Of a stretch of DNA of 55,107 nucleotides, positions 34,147-43,895 are shown piece by piece. Origin of the DNA: Bacteroidota bacterium (GTDB lineage Bacteria > Bacteroidota > Bacteroidia > Sphingobacteriales > Sphingobacteriaceae); assembly GCA_018828585.1 (NCBI GenBank), contig JAHJVW010000068.1, positions 1 through 55,107 on the forward strand. Reading direction: 5' to 3'. The notes under the pieces are model-generated. The model was not told the DNA's origin and did not search any database. It saw only the letters and a program-made list of their open reading frames with translations. A program made the translations under genes and the position numbers. The stretch's first letter is position 1. The number at the start of each line of letters is the position of its first letter.

Positions 34147-35246
34147 TAGACTTCTTTTAATCTGGGATTAATAATTTCGTTATAAATAGCCATAAATAAG
34201 CCAATTAAGAAAGCGAAAAATATCGAAACTAAAACTACCATTAGTCTATTAGGGTAAGCTTTCATCTCTGGTTTTTGTGCTTTATCAATAATAAATTTTT
34301 GGTTAATAGTTTGATTATAGTCAACCAAAGCATTTTCATATTTGCTTTGAAGCAGCGCTAAACTTTCCTTTTGTTTCTCAAACATCGCTTCGTTTTCTAA
34401 ATAATCTCCACTATATTTTCCGAAAATTTCGATTCTGGGCTTTAACGATACTACTGCTGCCCTTGCCGCTGCTAACCTTCCTTTAGCTCTGATAATTGTA
34501 GAATCTGGCAAACGTGTTTTATACTGCTCATAAACTTTTAATCTAGCCTTTTCTTCCTGAAATTGAGTTTCAGCCTTAACAATTGCAGTGCTTAAAACTT
34601 CGGATTGTGATTCATAATCATAAATACCTTTAACCCTCAATTTTGTCAATACTGCTTGTAAAGAATCTATTTCCTTTTTCTTAGCAAGATATTGAGTTTT
34701 AATGATCTCAAAAGCTTGCTGAGTTCTTTCTTTTTGAATATTAGTTTTGATACTATCAATAATAAAACCAACATAGTTAGCTATTTGTGCTGCCATTTCA
34801 GGATTTTCATCTGTAATCGTGATTTTAATGGCTAAATAATCCGTACGCTTAAAATCGGCATTGCCCGCAAATTGCTTTTTCACTTTGGTCATCGCATACT
34901 CGGTGTTTTTAGCAATGGAATAATGATTCATCAAATCAAACTTTGAAACAACACGCCGTTTCAATTGATCCGAATTTAGAATTTGTAACATCTGATCAGT
35001 TTGATCTTCTGTACCAAATTCCATCAATTCCTCTAAATTATTATTGTCTAAAATTGATTTTGAAATGGAGCTATTTGCTGATGGATAAAAGATAGTTGAA
35101 GCTTCGTATTTTGGTTTGATAATAAATGCTAAAACCAGTCCTCCTACCAAACCTACCATTGAAATTAAAAGGATATGCTTTCTATACTTTAATCCAGCTT
35201 TAGTAATCCCAATTAAATTTAACTGTTGAAGATGATCTTCATGCAT
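34146..35246 (-). CDS. Wzz-like polysaccharide chain-length determinant
   Basis: A 366-residue co-polymerase with two membrane helices, at about 26-47 and 332-354, flanking a large periplasmic region rich in coiled coil (about 170-310). The N-terminal block includes YEASTIFYPSANSS; the C-terminal junction has the proline-containing QKPEMKAYPNR. There is no C-terminal tyrosine kinase domain. It lies between the flippase and the polymerase, the classical Wzx/Wzy-pathway arrangement, and would set chain length. Confidence 0.87.
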   Translation of the reverse strand: MHEDHLQQLNLIGITKAGLKYRKHILLISMVGLVGGLVLAFIIKPKYEASTIFYPSANSSISKSILDNNNLEELMEFGTEDQTDQMLQILNSDQLKRRVVSKFDLMNHYSIAKNTEYAMTKVKKQFAGNADFKRTDYLAIKITITDENPEMAAQIANYVGFIIDSIKTNIQKERTQQAFEIIKTQYLAKKKEIDSLQAVLTKLRVKGIYDYESQSEVLSTAIVKAETQFQEEKARLKVYEQYKTRLPDSTIIRAKGRLAAARAAVVSLKPRIEIFGKYSGDYLENEAMFEKQKESLALLQSKYENALVDYNQTINQKFIIDKAQKPEMKAYPNRLMVVLVSIFFAFLIGLFMAIYNEIINPRLKEV

Positions 35247-35258
35247 ACGAATTACGTT

Positions 35259-36704
35259 TTAAGCTGTGAATTTAAGTAAAGAAATTATTTTTTTAGGTTG
35301 TATTAGTTTTAAAATAAAAGAAACTAGGAAACCAAATATGACAAAACCACCAAATTTTATCAGCCAATAGGTTTCAAAATACTCAAATAATTTAGTCGAC
35401 AAGCACATTAAAATGCTCAACACAATTAATCTAAAAAGTAGTTTGATATTAGGTTTTGCTTTAAACTGTTGGTGATAAAAATAAACATACATAATGGCCG
35501 CTAAGCCTAAAGAAATGATGGTTGCTAAAGCCGCACCAAACGCATGATAGTTGGGAATCATGAAAACATTAAGCAAAACATTCAAAATTAAGCTGCCAAA
35601 TGCAATGAGATTTAAAATCTTTAAACTTCCTTTTGCCGTTAATGCACTACTAAAAATAAAATAGATACTTATGGGTATGATACTTAAAATTAGAACGGAG
35701 AAAATTTGAGTGAGATAAATCGAATTGTGAGTCGGATACAATAATTTCATCCATTCTTTTGCAAAGAAGGAAAGTGGAATGGCAATAATAATTGCAATTG
35801 AAATGAGTAACTCACTGCTGGTGTTCATCCAGTTCGAAATAGATTTCTTTTCGGCCAATTGCTTACTCAGCATTGGATAAAAGAAAGAAGCAAATAAAAC
35901 GGGAATCATGGTGAATGCGTCTAATAAACGATAAGCAGCAGCATAATTTCCACTTTCAGCTGCTCCGTTATCTAGCATCCGCTCCAGCATAATACTATCC
36001 ACTTTATTATAAGCTAAAACCAAAAACATAAAAAGTGAAAATGGTAAAAGCTGCAAAATAGTTTCCTTCAGCAAGGAGAGTTTAAATCCTTTTAATTGGA
36101 AATTTATTTTATTCTTTACTATAACGATACCTATCAAAATGCTAATAAAGATTGCTACTAGCTGAGCGCTCGCAAAATATTGTATAGAAAGATTTATGGT
36201 GTTGAAATAACTTAAATTTAGTAAAGGGATAAAAAAAATGAGTAGTAAAATTTTATCTAGAACCGAAAATAAAATATCGGTTTTATAAAGTTGTAAACCA
36301 GTAAGATACGAACGCAAAAAGCCAAGAAATGAAAACCCAAATTGATAAAAAATTAAGGTAATTAACAATAAAAATGAGGTTTGTATGTATCCCAAAACAA
36401 AAGCAATCGATAATACCGAGATCAAATAAATTATAGATAATAGCAGTTTTATCTCCAATAAATTAGTCGATTTAATGCTTTGTGTATGTTTATGTGCAAG
36501 GAGTTTGATGTTATAATTGTTAATACCCATGTCACTCAATAAACTGAAAAGATAGGTGAAATTGAACAGCGTAAAATAAAGTCCGTAAGCATCAAAACCA
36601 GTTTTAATCTGTATTACACGCTCCACTCCAAAAATCCATAAAGGTTTTATCAGTAAATTAACTGCAATCAGAAAAAAGACTTTTTGACTAAAGTTTTTAG
36701 ACAT
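35259..36704 (-). CDS. Wzx-like polysaccharide flippase (MOP superfamily)
   Basis: A 481-residue protein with about 12-14 membrane helices of the Wzx/RfbX polysaccharide-exporter type. Conserved features include an early FTYLFSLLSDMGINNYNIKL, the central RMLDNGAAESGNYAAAYRLLDA (gating-helix region) and PVLFASFFYPMLSKQLAE. It would flip lipid-linked oligosaccharides to the periplasm for the polymerase downstream. It heads the minus-strand unit, divergent from a GT9 gene across 76 bases. Confidence 0.88.
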   Translation of the reverse strand: MSKNFSQKVFFLIAVNLLIKPLWIFGVERVIQIKTGFDAYGLYFTLFNFTYLFSLLSDMGINNYNIKLLAHKHTQSIKSTNLLEIKLLLSIIYLISVLSIAFVLGYIQTSFLLLITLIFYQFGFSFLGFLRSYLTGLQLYKTDILFSVLDKILLLIFFIPLLNLSYFNTINLSIQYFASAQLVAIFISILIGIVIVKNKINFQLKGFKLSLLKETILQLLPFSLFMFLVLAYNKVDSIMLERMLDNGAAESGNYAAAYRLLDAFTMIPVLFASFFYPMLSKQLAEKKSISNWMNTSSELLISIAIIIAIPLSFFAKEWMKLLYPTHNSIYLTQIFSVLILSIIPISIYFIFSSALTAKGSLKILNLIAFGSLILNVLLNVFMIPNYHAFGAALATIISLGLAAIMYVYFYHQQFKAKPNIKLLFRLIVLSILMCLSTKLFEYFETYWLIKFGGFVIFGFLVSFILKLIQPKKIISLLKFTA

Positions 36705-36780
36705 TCTAAATTATTAGACTTGAGCAAATTTATTCTTTTAAATTGCAGCAAGAATTTTTACCTCCAACTATTTTCATTTT

Positions 36781-37803
36781 ATGAAGGCTGAAAAGCTGAT
36801 CTATTTTTTATCAATGATTTTATCTAAGATGCTCAATTTCAATAAGCATATTGGGAGGATCGCTGTGAAAAACATCTTAATTATTAAGCTTGATGCGGTT
36901 GGGGATATGGTTTACGCCACACCAGTTTTTAAGCTTTTGATACAAAAATATCCTAAATCTAAGCTTACCGTTTTTTGCCAAGAATCCATCAAAAGTTTAA
37001 TAAAATACGATCCTCATTTAAGTTTAATCATTACTGATTTAAATCAGTTAAAGAAAAAATATGATTTGGTTATTGATTTGCGAGGCAATTTTCAAACGCT
37101 AAAATATGTCTTATTAAATCCACCAACTTTCCGTTTAGACAGAGGAACCATCCGGTTTAGAAATAAGTTAAAGGGTAATCACCCGCATGAGTTGGTTACC
37201 AATGTTCAAATTATTGAACCCATAATAAAGGTGGATTTTAAATCTTTAAAACCAGAAATTTATTTTTCTATTGAAAATGAAAGACTTGTTAAAAACTACT
37301 TAGCGCAAAATCTAATTGGCAACTTTGCGGTTTTGCATGTTGGTGCTAATCGCGATTTAAGAAAATGGTCTCCTCTTAAATTTGCAGAACTGGCAAACTA
37401 TCTAAAAAATCAAATTCAATTAGAGATCATCTTTGTCGGTTCTTCGCAAGATATTATTGATATCCAAAAAGTTCAGAAAGAGATTAATTTCAAGACTTTT
37501 AATGTAGCAGGTGAATTTAGCTGGACAGGATATGCTGCTTTAGTGCAAAAAGCGAAACTTTTTATAGGTAATGAAAGTGGTCCGTTACATGTTGCTGCGG
37601 CAATGCAAACTCCTTTAGTTGGTCTTTTTGGCCCTGGTGAGCCCAATGTATTTTATCCTTTCGGAGAAAAATCTACCTTTGTTCATCATGTGTTGCCTTG
37701 CAACCCATGTAACCAAATTGATTGCATACATCTCGAAAACACATGCATGCAACGTATAACCTTAACTGAAGTAATTGATAAAATTAATGCTTTAGAATTT
37801 TAA
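36781..37803 (+). CDS. Family 9 glycosyltransferase (heptosyltransferase-like)
   Basis: A 340-residue GT-B enzyme. The N-terminal ILIIKLDAVGDMVYATPVFK matches the GT9/WaaF start. The donor-binding C-terminal motif is FIGNESGPLHVAAAMQTPLVG with LFGPGEP, as in ADP-heptose transferases. A Cys-rich tail (CNPCNQIDCIHLENTC) is also typical. The donor sugar is not certain. The first 25-30 residues before AVKNILIIK are atypical, so an internal start is possible. It is followed closely by rnhB and a GT4 gene. Confidence 0.88.
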   Translation: MKAEKLIYFLSMILSKMLNFNKHIGRIAVKNILIIKLDAVGDMVYATPVFKLLIQKYPKSKLTVFCQESIKSLIKYDPHLSLIITDLNQLKKKYDLVIDLRGNFQTLKYVLLNPPTFRLDRGTIRFRNKLKGNHPHELVTNVQIIEPIIKVDFKSLKPEIYFSIENERLVKNYLAQNLIGNFAVLHVGANRDLRKWSPLKFAELANYLKNQIQLEIIFVGSSQDIIDIQKVQKEINFKTFNVAGEFSWTGYAALVQKAKLFIGNESGPLHVAAAMQTPLVGLFGPGEPNVFYPFGEKSTFVHHVLPCNPCNQIDCIHLENTCMQRITLTEVIDKINALEF

Positions 37804-37825
37804 ACCTGAGCTTTAAGCATACAAA

Positions 37826-38425
37826 ATGTTATTGCCATTTTACCAAGACGAATTTTTAGAAGCGGGTTGCGATGAAGCGGGACGAGGTTGTTTAGCAGGT
37901 CCTGTATTTGCAGCAGCTGTAATTTTGCCTAAAGATTTTGACCATCCATTACTCAACGATTCCAAGCAAATCAAAGAAAAAGATCGTTATTCTTTAAGAA
38001 CTGAGATAGAAGAAAATGCTTTAGCTTTTGCAGTGGGAATAGTAGATCATCAAGAGATTGATAAAATCAATATTTTGAATGCTTCTTTTCTGGCAATGCA
38101 CCGAGCCATTGAGAAGTTGAGGCTTCAACCCAATTTTTTAATCATTGATGGGAATCGGTTTAAAACTTATCCAAACATCAAACACGAATGTATCGTTAAA
38201 GGAGATGGAAAATATTTCTCTATTGCGGCAGCTTCTATTTTAGCCAAAACCTATCGAGATGATTTTATGGAAAAAATAGATCAGGAATATCCTATTTATC
38301 AATGGAAGAAGAATAAAGGCTACCCAACTAGTGACCATCGGAAAGCAGTTATCAAATCAGGATTGAGCCCATATCATCGAAAAACTTTTAGAATAACCAA
38401 CCCACAGCTACCTATTTTTGACTAA
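37826..38425 (+). CDS. rnhB: Ribonuclease HII RnhB
   Basis: Cleaves RNA in RNA-DNA hybrids and removes misincorporated ribonucleotides. The 199-residue protein has the catalytic D-E-D set: [21 protein letters not shown] near the N-terminus, FLIIDGNRF (third Asp) and [12 protein letters not shown]. It lies 22 bases after a GT9 gene and 9 bases before a GT4 gene, an unrelated housekeeping enzyme inside a sugar-transfer unit, as in lpxB-rnhB-like mixes elsewhere. Confidence 0.94.
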   Translation: MLLPFYQDEFLEAGCDEAGRGCLAGPVFAAAVILPKDFDHPLLNDSKQIKEKDRYSLRTEIEENALAFAVGIVDHQEIDKINILNASFLAMHRAIEKLRLQPNFLIIDGNRFKTYPNIKHECIVKGDGKYFSIAAASILAKTYRDDFMEKIDQEYPIYQWKKNKGYPTSDHRKAVIKSGLSPYHRKTFRITNPQLPIFD

Positions 38426-38434
38426 TTTGCCAAT

Positions 38435-39643
38435 ATGCGGATCCTGCTTATTACAAACCGAGTACCTTTTCCTGCTGATGGTGGTTATGCTATCGTGGTT
38501 CGTAATAATATTGAAGCCTTAATCCAATTGAACTGTGAAGTCACTGTTTTTAGTTTAAATACCACAAAACATTACATCAAAGCAAAAGAAGTAAAAGATC
38601 CACTGTTCAAAGAGATTAAGTTTATTCAATATAAAATTGATAATCGTGTAAAAGCAAAAGACGCTTTTTTTAATCTTTTTACAGATCAATCTTATAACAT
38701 CAGCAGATTTTTTGATGCGGGATGTGCCAGTAAATTAGCTTACTTACTTCGAACGCAAGAATTTGATATCATTCAGTTTGAAGGCTTACAAGTTGCTCCT
38801 TATTTAGATGTGGTAAAAGCAACCTCATCAGCAAAATTAGTTTACAGAGCACATAATATTGAACATCAAATTTGGAAGCGGTTAAGTACCAAAGAAAACT
38901 TCTTTTTGCGAAAAATTTATCTTAAAATTTTAAGTAGCAGGCTACAAAGATTCGAGTTTAATATCCTCAATCAGTTCGATGCTTTATTTTCTATCAGTTT
39001 CGTAGATGAGCATTTTTTTAAAAGCATTGGTTGCAAAATTGCCGTTTATACTTTTCCGGTAGCTTTAAATCTAGATCAATATCAAAACAACTATTTATTA
39101 TCTCCTCACAAAAGTGTCGGCTATATAGGTTCTATGGATTGGCGTCCAAATATCGAAGGTGTTGATTGGTTTTTAGAAAAGGTTTGGCCGGCAATTCAAC
39201 AATTAGGCTCGGGTATCACTTTTCATTTGGCTGGAAAAAACATTCCTAAACAGTTCGAGATTATGAGCAGTGATTCATTCATCATGGAAGGCCAAGTTGA
39301 AAATGCTGCAGAATTTATTAGTCGGCAACATGTGCTCATCGTTCCTTTATTATCTGGAAGTGGAATGAGGGTAAAAATAATTGAAGCGATGGCTTTAGGC
39401 AAATGTATCATCGCGACATCTATTGCAGCCGAGGGGATTAATTATCATCATGATAAGGATATTCTGATTGCTGATCAGGCCGATGATTTTTACAAACAGA
39501 TACTTCGTTGCTTTACTGATAAAACATTGATTAATAGAATTGGGGCTAGCGCAAGAAAATTAGTTGAGAAAAATCACAATCAACAAAAAATGAATCAAAA
39601 TCTGCAAAAAGTATATCAAGAAATCATCTCTATAAAAGCTTAA
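38435..39643 (+). CDS. Family 4 glycosyltransferase
   Basis: A 402-residue GT-B enzyme. The N-terminal acceptor domain starts ILLITNRVPFPADGGYAIVVRNNI. The C-terminal donor domain has VGYIGSMDWRPNIEG, followed by the retaining EX7E-type VPLLSGSGMRVKIIEAMALG and IIATSIAAEGI. The pattern resembles exopolysaccharide sugar transferases of the sugar PEP-CTERM/EpsH-associated or WcaC type. It starts 9 bases after rnhB and probably completes the glycan assembly set here. Confidence 0.88.
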   Translation: MRILLITNRVPFPADGGYAIVVRNNIEALIQLNCEVTVFSLNTTKHYIKAKEVKDPLFKEIKFIQYKIDNRVKAKDAFFNLFTDQSYNISRFFDAGCASKLAYLLRTQEFDIIQFEGLQVAPYLDVVKATSSAKLVYRAHNIEHQIWKRLSTKENFFLRKIYLKILSSRLQRFEFNILNQFDALFSISFVDEHFFKSIGCKIAVYTFPVALNLDQYQNNYLLSPHKSVGYIGSMDWRPNIEGVDWFLEKVWPAIQQLGSGITFHLAGKNIPKQFEIMSSDSFIMEGQVENAAEFISRQHVLIVPLLSGSGMRVKIIEAMALGKCIIATSIAAEGINYHHDKDILIADQADDFYKQILRCFTDKTLINRIGASARKLVEKNHNQQKMNQNLQKVYQEIISIKA

Positions 39644-39711
39644 AATTTTCTTAATTTTGCCACCTAATACAATTCTTCGGTTTCCCGATTTCTGACCCAA
39701 ATTATAAAATA

Positions 39712-40797
39712 ATGAAAAATACCGCTTTAACAGATAAACACGTTTCCCTTGGCGCCAAAATGGTTCCTTTTGCTGGCTATAATATGCCTGTTCAATATAT
39801 AGGAATCAATGCCGAGCATGAAACTGTAAGAAAGCATGTTGGTGTTTTTGATGTAAGTCATATGGGCGAGTTTATCTTAAAAGGCGATCATGCCTTAGAC
39901 TTAATTCAAAAAGTAATTTCTAACGATGCTATTAAATTATTTGATGGAAAAATACAATATGCTTACCTACCAAATTTAAGCGGGGGTATAGTAGATGATT
40001 TATTGGTTTATCGCATGGACGAAAAAACTTACATGCTAGTGGTAAATGCATCCAATATTGAAAAAGATTGGAATTGGATTTCTTCTTTCAATACTTTCGG
40101 AGTAGATATGAAAAATATTTCTGATCGTACTTCTTTATTAGCGATTCAAGGCCCTAAAGCTGCCGAAGCATTACAAAGCTTAACAGACGTAAACCTCTCT
40201 GAAATGGAATATTACACTTTCAAAAGAGGTGTTTTTGCTGGGATAGAAAATGTAATCATTTCTGCTACTGGTTATACAGGAGCCGGTGGTTTCGAAATTT
40301 ATTTTGATAACGTTCATGGAATCCATATTTGGGATGCTATTTTTAAAGCTGGCGAGGCTTATGGCATTAAACCAATTGGTTTAGGTGCTCGTGATACTCT
40401 ACGATTAGAAATGGGTTTCTGCCTCTATGGAAATGATATTAACGATGAAACTTCTCCTATCGAAGCAGGACTCGGCTGGGTCACAAAATTCACGAAAGAC
40501 TTCAATAATTCTGCTGCTTTACTAGAACAAAAGCAAAATGGCGTTTCTCAAAAATTAGTCGGTTTTGAGATGATTGAAAGAGGTATTCCTCGGCATGATT
40601 ATGAGATTGTTGATGCTGAAGGAAACGAAATTGGAAAAGTAACTTCTGGAACGCAATCACCATCCTTACAAAAAGCGATTGGAATGGGTTATGTAAAAAC
40701 AGAATTAGCAAAAGAAGGAGAAGAGCTTTTTATCAAAATCCGCGATAAACATGTAAAAGCAAAAGTGGTTAAATTTCCATTTTACAAGAATAAATAA
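39712..40797 (+). CDS. gcvT: Glycine cleavage system T protein (aminomethyltransferase)
   Basis: Transfers the methylene group from aminomethyl-lipoyl GcvH to THF with ammonia release. The 361 residues are typical. Landmarks are [40 protein letters not shown] and [28 protein letters not shown] at 39652-39659 is a good -7 box about 50 bases upstream, so it probably starts a new transcript. No gcvH or gcvP is adjacent. Its TAA overlaps the ATG of comB by one base (TAATG), implying coupling. Confidence 0.95.
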   Translation: MKNTALTDKHVSLGAKMVPFAGYNMPVQYIGINAEHETVRKHVGVFDVSHMGEFILKGDHALDLIQKVISNDAIKLFDGKIQYAYLPNLSGGIVDDLLVYRMDEKTYMLVVNASNIEKDWNWISSFNTFGVDMKNISDRTSLLAIQGPKAAEALQSLTDVNLSEMEYYTFKRGVFAGIENVIISATGYTGAGGFEIYFDNVHGIHIWDAIFKAGEAYGIKPIGLGARDTLRLEMGFCLYGNDINDETSPIEAGLGWVTKFTKDFNNSAALLEQKQNGVSQKLVGFEMIERGIPRHDYEIVDAEGNEIGKVTSGTQSPSLQKAIGMGYVKTELAKEGEELFIKIRDKHVKAKVVKFPFYKNK

Positions 40798-41510
40798 TGC
40801 ATAAAAGAAAAATTGAAGTTTGCTTTACGCCTGCTTTACTTCCGCTGTATGATCTAAAAAATGCCATCGTTGTAGTTATAGATATTTTTAGGGCTACAAG
40901 CTCCATTTGCTTTGGAATTGAAAACGGTGCAGAAGCCATCATTCCAGTTGGAACAGTAGAAGAGTGCAGCGCTTTCGAAAAAGAAGGTTATTTGTTAGCC
41001 GCAGAACGAGACGGAAAAGTGGTAGAAGGATTCGATTTTGGAAATTCTCCGTTTGCTTACGCAGAAGATAAAATAAAAGGCAAAACCATCGTGTTAACCA
41101 CTACCAATGGTACTCATGCCATTGATGAATCTAAAAAAACAGCACATCAAGTAATCATTGGTTCATTTTTGAATCTTGATGCTGTTTGCGATTATTTAAA
41201 AAAGCAAAGTAAAGATGTCCTATTATTATGTGCTGGTTGGAAGAAGAAATTTAATTTGGAAGACACTTTATTTGCAGGTGCAGTTGTTCATCAGCTTAAA
41301 GCTGATGACTATTTTTTAGATGACTCTAGCATCGCTGCTGATGATTTATACAATCAAGCAAAAGATGATTTAGTAGGTTATACTGCAAAAACATCTCATA
41401 GTGAAAGATTAAAGAAACTAGGAATAGAAGAAGACATCAAATTTTGTTTAAATGTGAATATTACCAAAAGTATTCCTGTTCTCGTGAAGGATAGACTGGT
41501 AAGACTTTGA
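40797..41510 (+). CDS. comB: ComB-family 2-phosphosulfolactate phosphatase
   Basis: A 237-residue member of the ComB family, defined by the Mg-dependent archaeal phosphatase of coenzyme M synthesis. The N-terminal IEVCFTPALLPLY, VVVIDIFRATSSICFGIENGA and TTTNGTHAIDE (substrate phosphate region) are conserved, as is LLCAGWKKKFNLEDTLFAGAVV. Bacteria without coenzyme M also carry this family, where its substrate is unsettled. It could relate to sulfolactate or sulfonate metabolism, which is inference. It is coupled to gcvT by a one-base overlap. Confidence 0.87.
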   Translation: MHKRKIEVCFTPALLPLYDLKNAIVVVIDIFRATSSICFGIENGAEAIIPVGTVEECSAFEKEGYLLAAERDGKVVEGFDFGNSPFAYAEDKIKGKTIVLTTTNGTHAIDESKKTAHQVIIGSFLNLDAVCDYLKKQSKDVLLLCAGWKKKFNLEDTLFAGAVVHQLKADDYFLDDSSIAADDLYNQAKDDLVGYTAKTSHSERLKKLGIEEDIKFCLNVNITKSIPVLVKDRLVRL

Positions 41511-41556
41511 TTCGAACTATATTAAAATCTTTACACTCATCTTTCTACAAAAAAAC

Positions 41557-41604
41557 TAAATTTGGTTTTAACGATTTTTAAAATCAATCATTTTAAACCA
41601 AATT
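41557..41604 (+). promoter_or_regulatory. -7 box and start-abutting hairpin of the M28 peptidase gene
   Basis: TAAATTTG (41557-41564) is an exact TAnnTTTG -7 box. AATTTGGTTT (41559-41568) can pair with AAACCAAATT (41595-41604), a 10-bp stem ending one base before the ATG at 41606. A similar TTTTAAACCAAATT word precedes the GH97 gene on the other strand. Whether the 5' arm is transcribed depends on the true start, since it overlaps the -7 box. An operator is therefore as likely as an RNA hairpin. Confidence 0.45.
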
Positions 41605-41605
41605 C

Positions 41606-43186
41606 ATGAAAAAAGAAATTCTTTTAAGCGGCTTTTTGGCATTAGGATATCTGGCTCAAGGGCAAGATAAAACTGCAATGAAATATGCTGCAACCATAAC
41701 AGCTGACGATGCATCTAAAAGGTTAAATATTTTAGCCGCTGATGGAATGGAAGGCAGAGAAACAGGGAAAGCAGGAGCTAATAGAGCTGCAGATTATATC
41801 AAATCCCAGTTTCAAAGTTTTGGCTTAAAAGCACCTGTAAATGGATCTAACTTCCAAATGTTGGATCTTAAGGAAAAAACTACACTTCAAAGAAATGTGA
41901 TTATAAACAGCGATCCTCTGGATTTTTTAAAGGATTACTACGTTTTACCAGGTTCATTCGATAATACAAAAAAGACTTTTAAAAATTTTGTTTTTGTTGG
42001 ATATGGCATACAGTCTGACAATTACGACGACCTTTCAAATTTAAACTTAGAAGGTAAAGTTGCAGTTGTATTGCCTGGCGAACCAACTAAAGATGGAGTT
42101 TCCTTAATCACAGGTACTACTAAAATGTCTGACTGGACTACCAGCCGAAGCAAAAAAACAAATGCTCTTAAAGCTAAAAATCCAGACGCTATTATCATAT
42201 TAAATGCAGATATGTCTAGAATGCAAGCAGCAAAAGCATATTTTGAAAGACCTGGATTGATTTTGGGAGAAAATAAATCTGGGAATACACTTACAATTTA
42301 TGCATCAAAACCAGCTATTGATAAACTTTTAAGTATTTCTTCAAAAACTGTTGATGCTTTAACACAACAAATAGCCGATACGAAAAAGTCAGCATCTTTT
42401 AACTTTAGTGGCAATATGGATGTTGATTTTCAAACAAAATTAACTCCACTAGAAGCTAAGAATGTTTTAGGCTTTTTAGAAGGATCTGACCCTAAATTAA
42501 AAAACGAAATATTAGCTATAACAGCACATTACGATCATTTAGGTGTAGGTGAGGATGGTGATGTTTATAACGGTGCAGATGATGATGGATCTGGAACTAC
42601 TGGGGTTTTAGAAATCGCAGAAGCTTTTGCAAAAGCTAAAAAAGAAGGTAAAGGACCAAAAAGAAGTATTCTCTTTATGACCGTTGTTGGTGAAGAAAAA
42701 GGACTTTTAGGCTCCGAATGGTATTCAGAACATCCAGTTTTCCCTCTAGAAAATACCATTACAGATTTAAATATAGATATGATAGGTAGAGTTGGTGATT
42801 TATACAAAGGAAAAGAAGACTCTGCAAATTATGTTTATGTGATCGGTTCTGATAAGCTAAGTTCTACCTTAAAGGTAATCAACGAAAAGAATAATAATAT
42901 TTATACCCACCTAACTTTAGATTATAAATATGATGATCCTAAAGATACAGAGCGTATTTACTACCGTTCGGATCATTATAATTTCGCAAAGCATGGTATC
43001 CCAATTATCTTCTTCTTTAATGGCACTCATGAAGATTATCACAAAAAAACTGATGAAGTGAAAAAAATAAACTTCCCTCTATTGGCAAAAAGAGCTCAAT
43101 TGGTATTTTATGATGCCTGGGATTTAGTAAATAGGTCTGAAAGACCAGTAGTAGATAGTAAAAACGATATGCCAAGCGATCGTTAG
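41606..43186 (+). CDS. Secreted M28-family zinc aminopeptidase with PA domain
   Basis: A 526-residue exported peptidase with an N-terminal signal peptide (about 1-19, cut after LAQG or AQGQ). A PA-like inserted domain spans about 125-260 (FVFVGYGIQSDNYDD). The M28 zinc site has His308 in TAHYDHLGVG, Asp325 in NGADDDGSG, the catalytic Glu pair in VGEEKGLLGSEWY, Asp in NIDMIGRVG and His in GTHEDYHKKTDE. Such enzymes release N-terminal amino acids in the periplasm. It is a single gene with its own promoter region. Confidence 0.92.
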   Translation: MKKEILLSGFLALGYLAQGQDKTAMKYAATITADDASKRLNILAADGMEGRETGKAGANRAADYIKSQFQSFGLKAPVNGSNFQMLDLKEKTTLQRNVIINSDPLDFLKDYYVLPGSFDNTKKTFKNFVFVGYGIQSDNYDDLSNLNLEGKVAVVLPGEPTKDGVSLITGTTKMSDWTTSRSKKTNALKAKNPDAIIILNADMSRMQAAKAYFERPGLILGENKSGNTLTIYASKPAIDKLLSISSKTVDALTQQIADTKKSASFNFSGNMDVDFQTKLTPLEAKNVLGFLEGSDPKLKNEILAITAHYDHLGVGEDGDVYNGADDDGSGTTGVLEIAEAFAKAKKEGKGPKRSILFMTVVGEEKGLLGSEWYSEHPVFPLENTITDLNIDMIGRVGDLYKGKEDSANYVYVIGSDKLSSTLKVINEKNNNIYTHLTLDYKYDDPKDTERIYYRSDHYNFAKHGIPIIFFFNGTHEDYHKKTDEVKKINFPLLAKRAQLVFYDAWDLVNRSERPVVDSKNDMPSDR

Positions 43187-43256
43187 GATTTAATGATGTT
43201 AAATAGAAAAGGACAGCTTAAATAACCGTCCTTTCTATTACTAAACAAAAATTATT

Positions 43257-43703
43257 TTATGCAATTTGTAATTCATCCACTCTTAAGAAGAAACTTTCAA
43301 AGTTTACTGTATTGCCGCTTAACCAATTTAATAGAGTGAAAATTCCCTTTTCTTCTTTAACATTTGTCGACGTTACCAAAACAAATCTTTTCATTACTAT
43401 TGGTATAACTAAAAAAGCTAATTCACTTGCTTTTTCAGTGCTTATGTCATGATAAGAATTTAAACGGTTAGTATATTTTTTAATCATCATCTTAATTAAT
43501 AACTCTTGCTCTGTCTTTTTTCCTTTAAAAGAATTCATTAGATCTCTTGCCTTTCCAGAATCTAGCTGCGACTTTAGAACATCAATTATTACACCTGAAG
43601 CTTCGCTGATAGCATCTCCTAAAGATTCTTTAGCTATCCCTGCCTCAAAGAAGATTTCTTCCTTCGTGTTTTCTCTAATCAGTTGATTTAGTTTATAGAA
43701 CAT
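43257..43703 (-). CDS. Hypothetical helical protein
   Basis: A 148-residue protein I do not recognise. It is predicted to be mostly alpha-helical, with no signal peptide or membrane helix and no cysteine. The middle is rich in Lys/Glu (KGKKTEQELLIKMMIKKYTNR), and the C-terminal half contains FLVIPIVMKRFVLVTS. It is a single gene, with its 3' end 70 bases from the convergent peptidase gene and 192 bases of AT-rich spacer upstream. Codon use is like its neighbours. Probably real because the frame is clean and occupies an otherwise empty gap. Confidence 0.65.
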   Translation of the reverse strand: MFYKLNQLIRENTKEEIFFEAGIAKESLGDAISEASGVIIDVLKSQLDSGKARDLMNSFKGKKTEQELLIKMMIKKYTNRLNSYHDISTEKASELAFLVIPIVMKRFVLVTSTNVKEEKGIFTLLNWLSGNTVNFESFFLRVDELQIA

Positions 43704-43834
43704 TTTCTTTAGATAAAATGATTAATTAATGATTTAAATACAAATAAGCTACTTTAATATTAAAATGGTAATTTTAAAGGATTATTTTAGTAAATATGTA
43801 GCACCTTTAGTAACCAATTACCAATAAAATAATT

Positions 43835-43886
43835 AAATGCTAAAAAAAGGAATCTTGTTAATCAGATTCCTTTTTTTCGAGCATTT
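43835..43886. terminator. Compound bidirectional terminator after the OmpA lipoprotein gene
   Basis: AAAAAAAGGAATCT (43842-43855) and AGATTCCTTTTTTT (43864-43877) form a perfect 14-bp stem. Outer AAATGCT/AGCATTT arms (43835-43841, 43880-43886) extend it. It ends the minus-strand OmpA gene 10 bases after its stop. Confidence 0.85.
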
Positions 43887-43895
43887 AATCTACTT

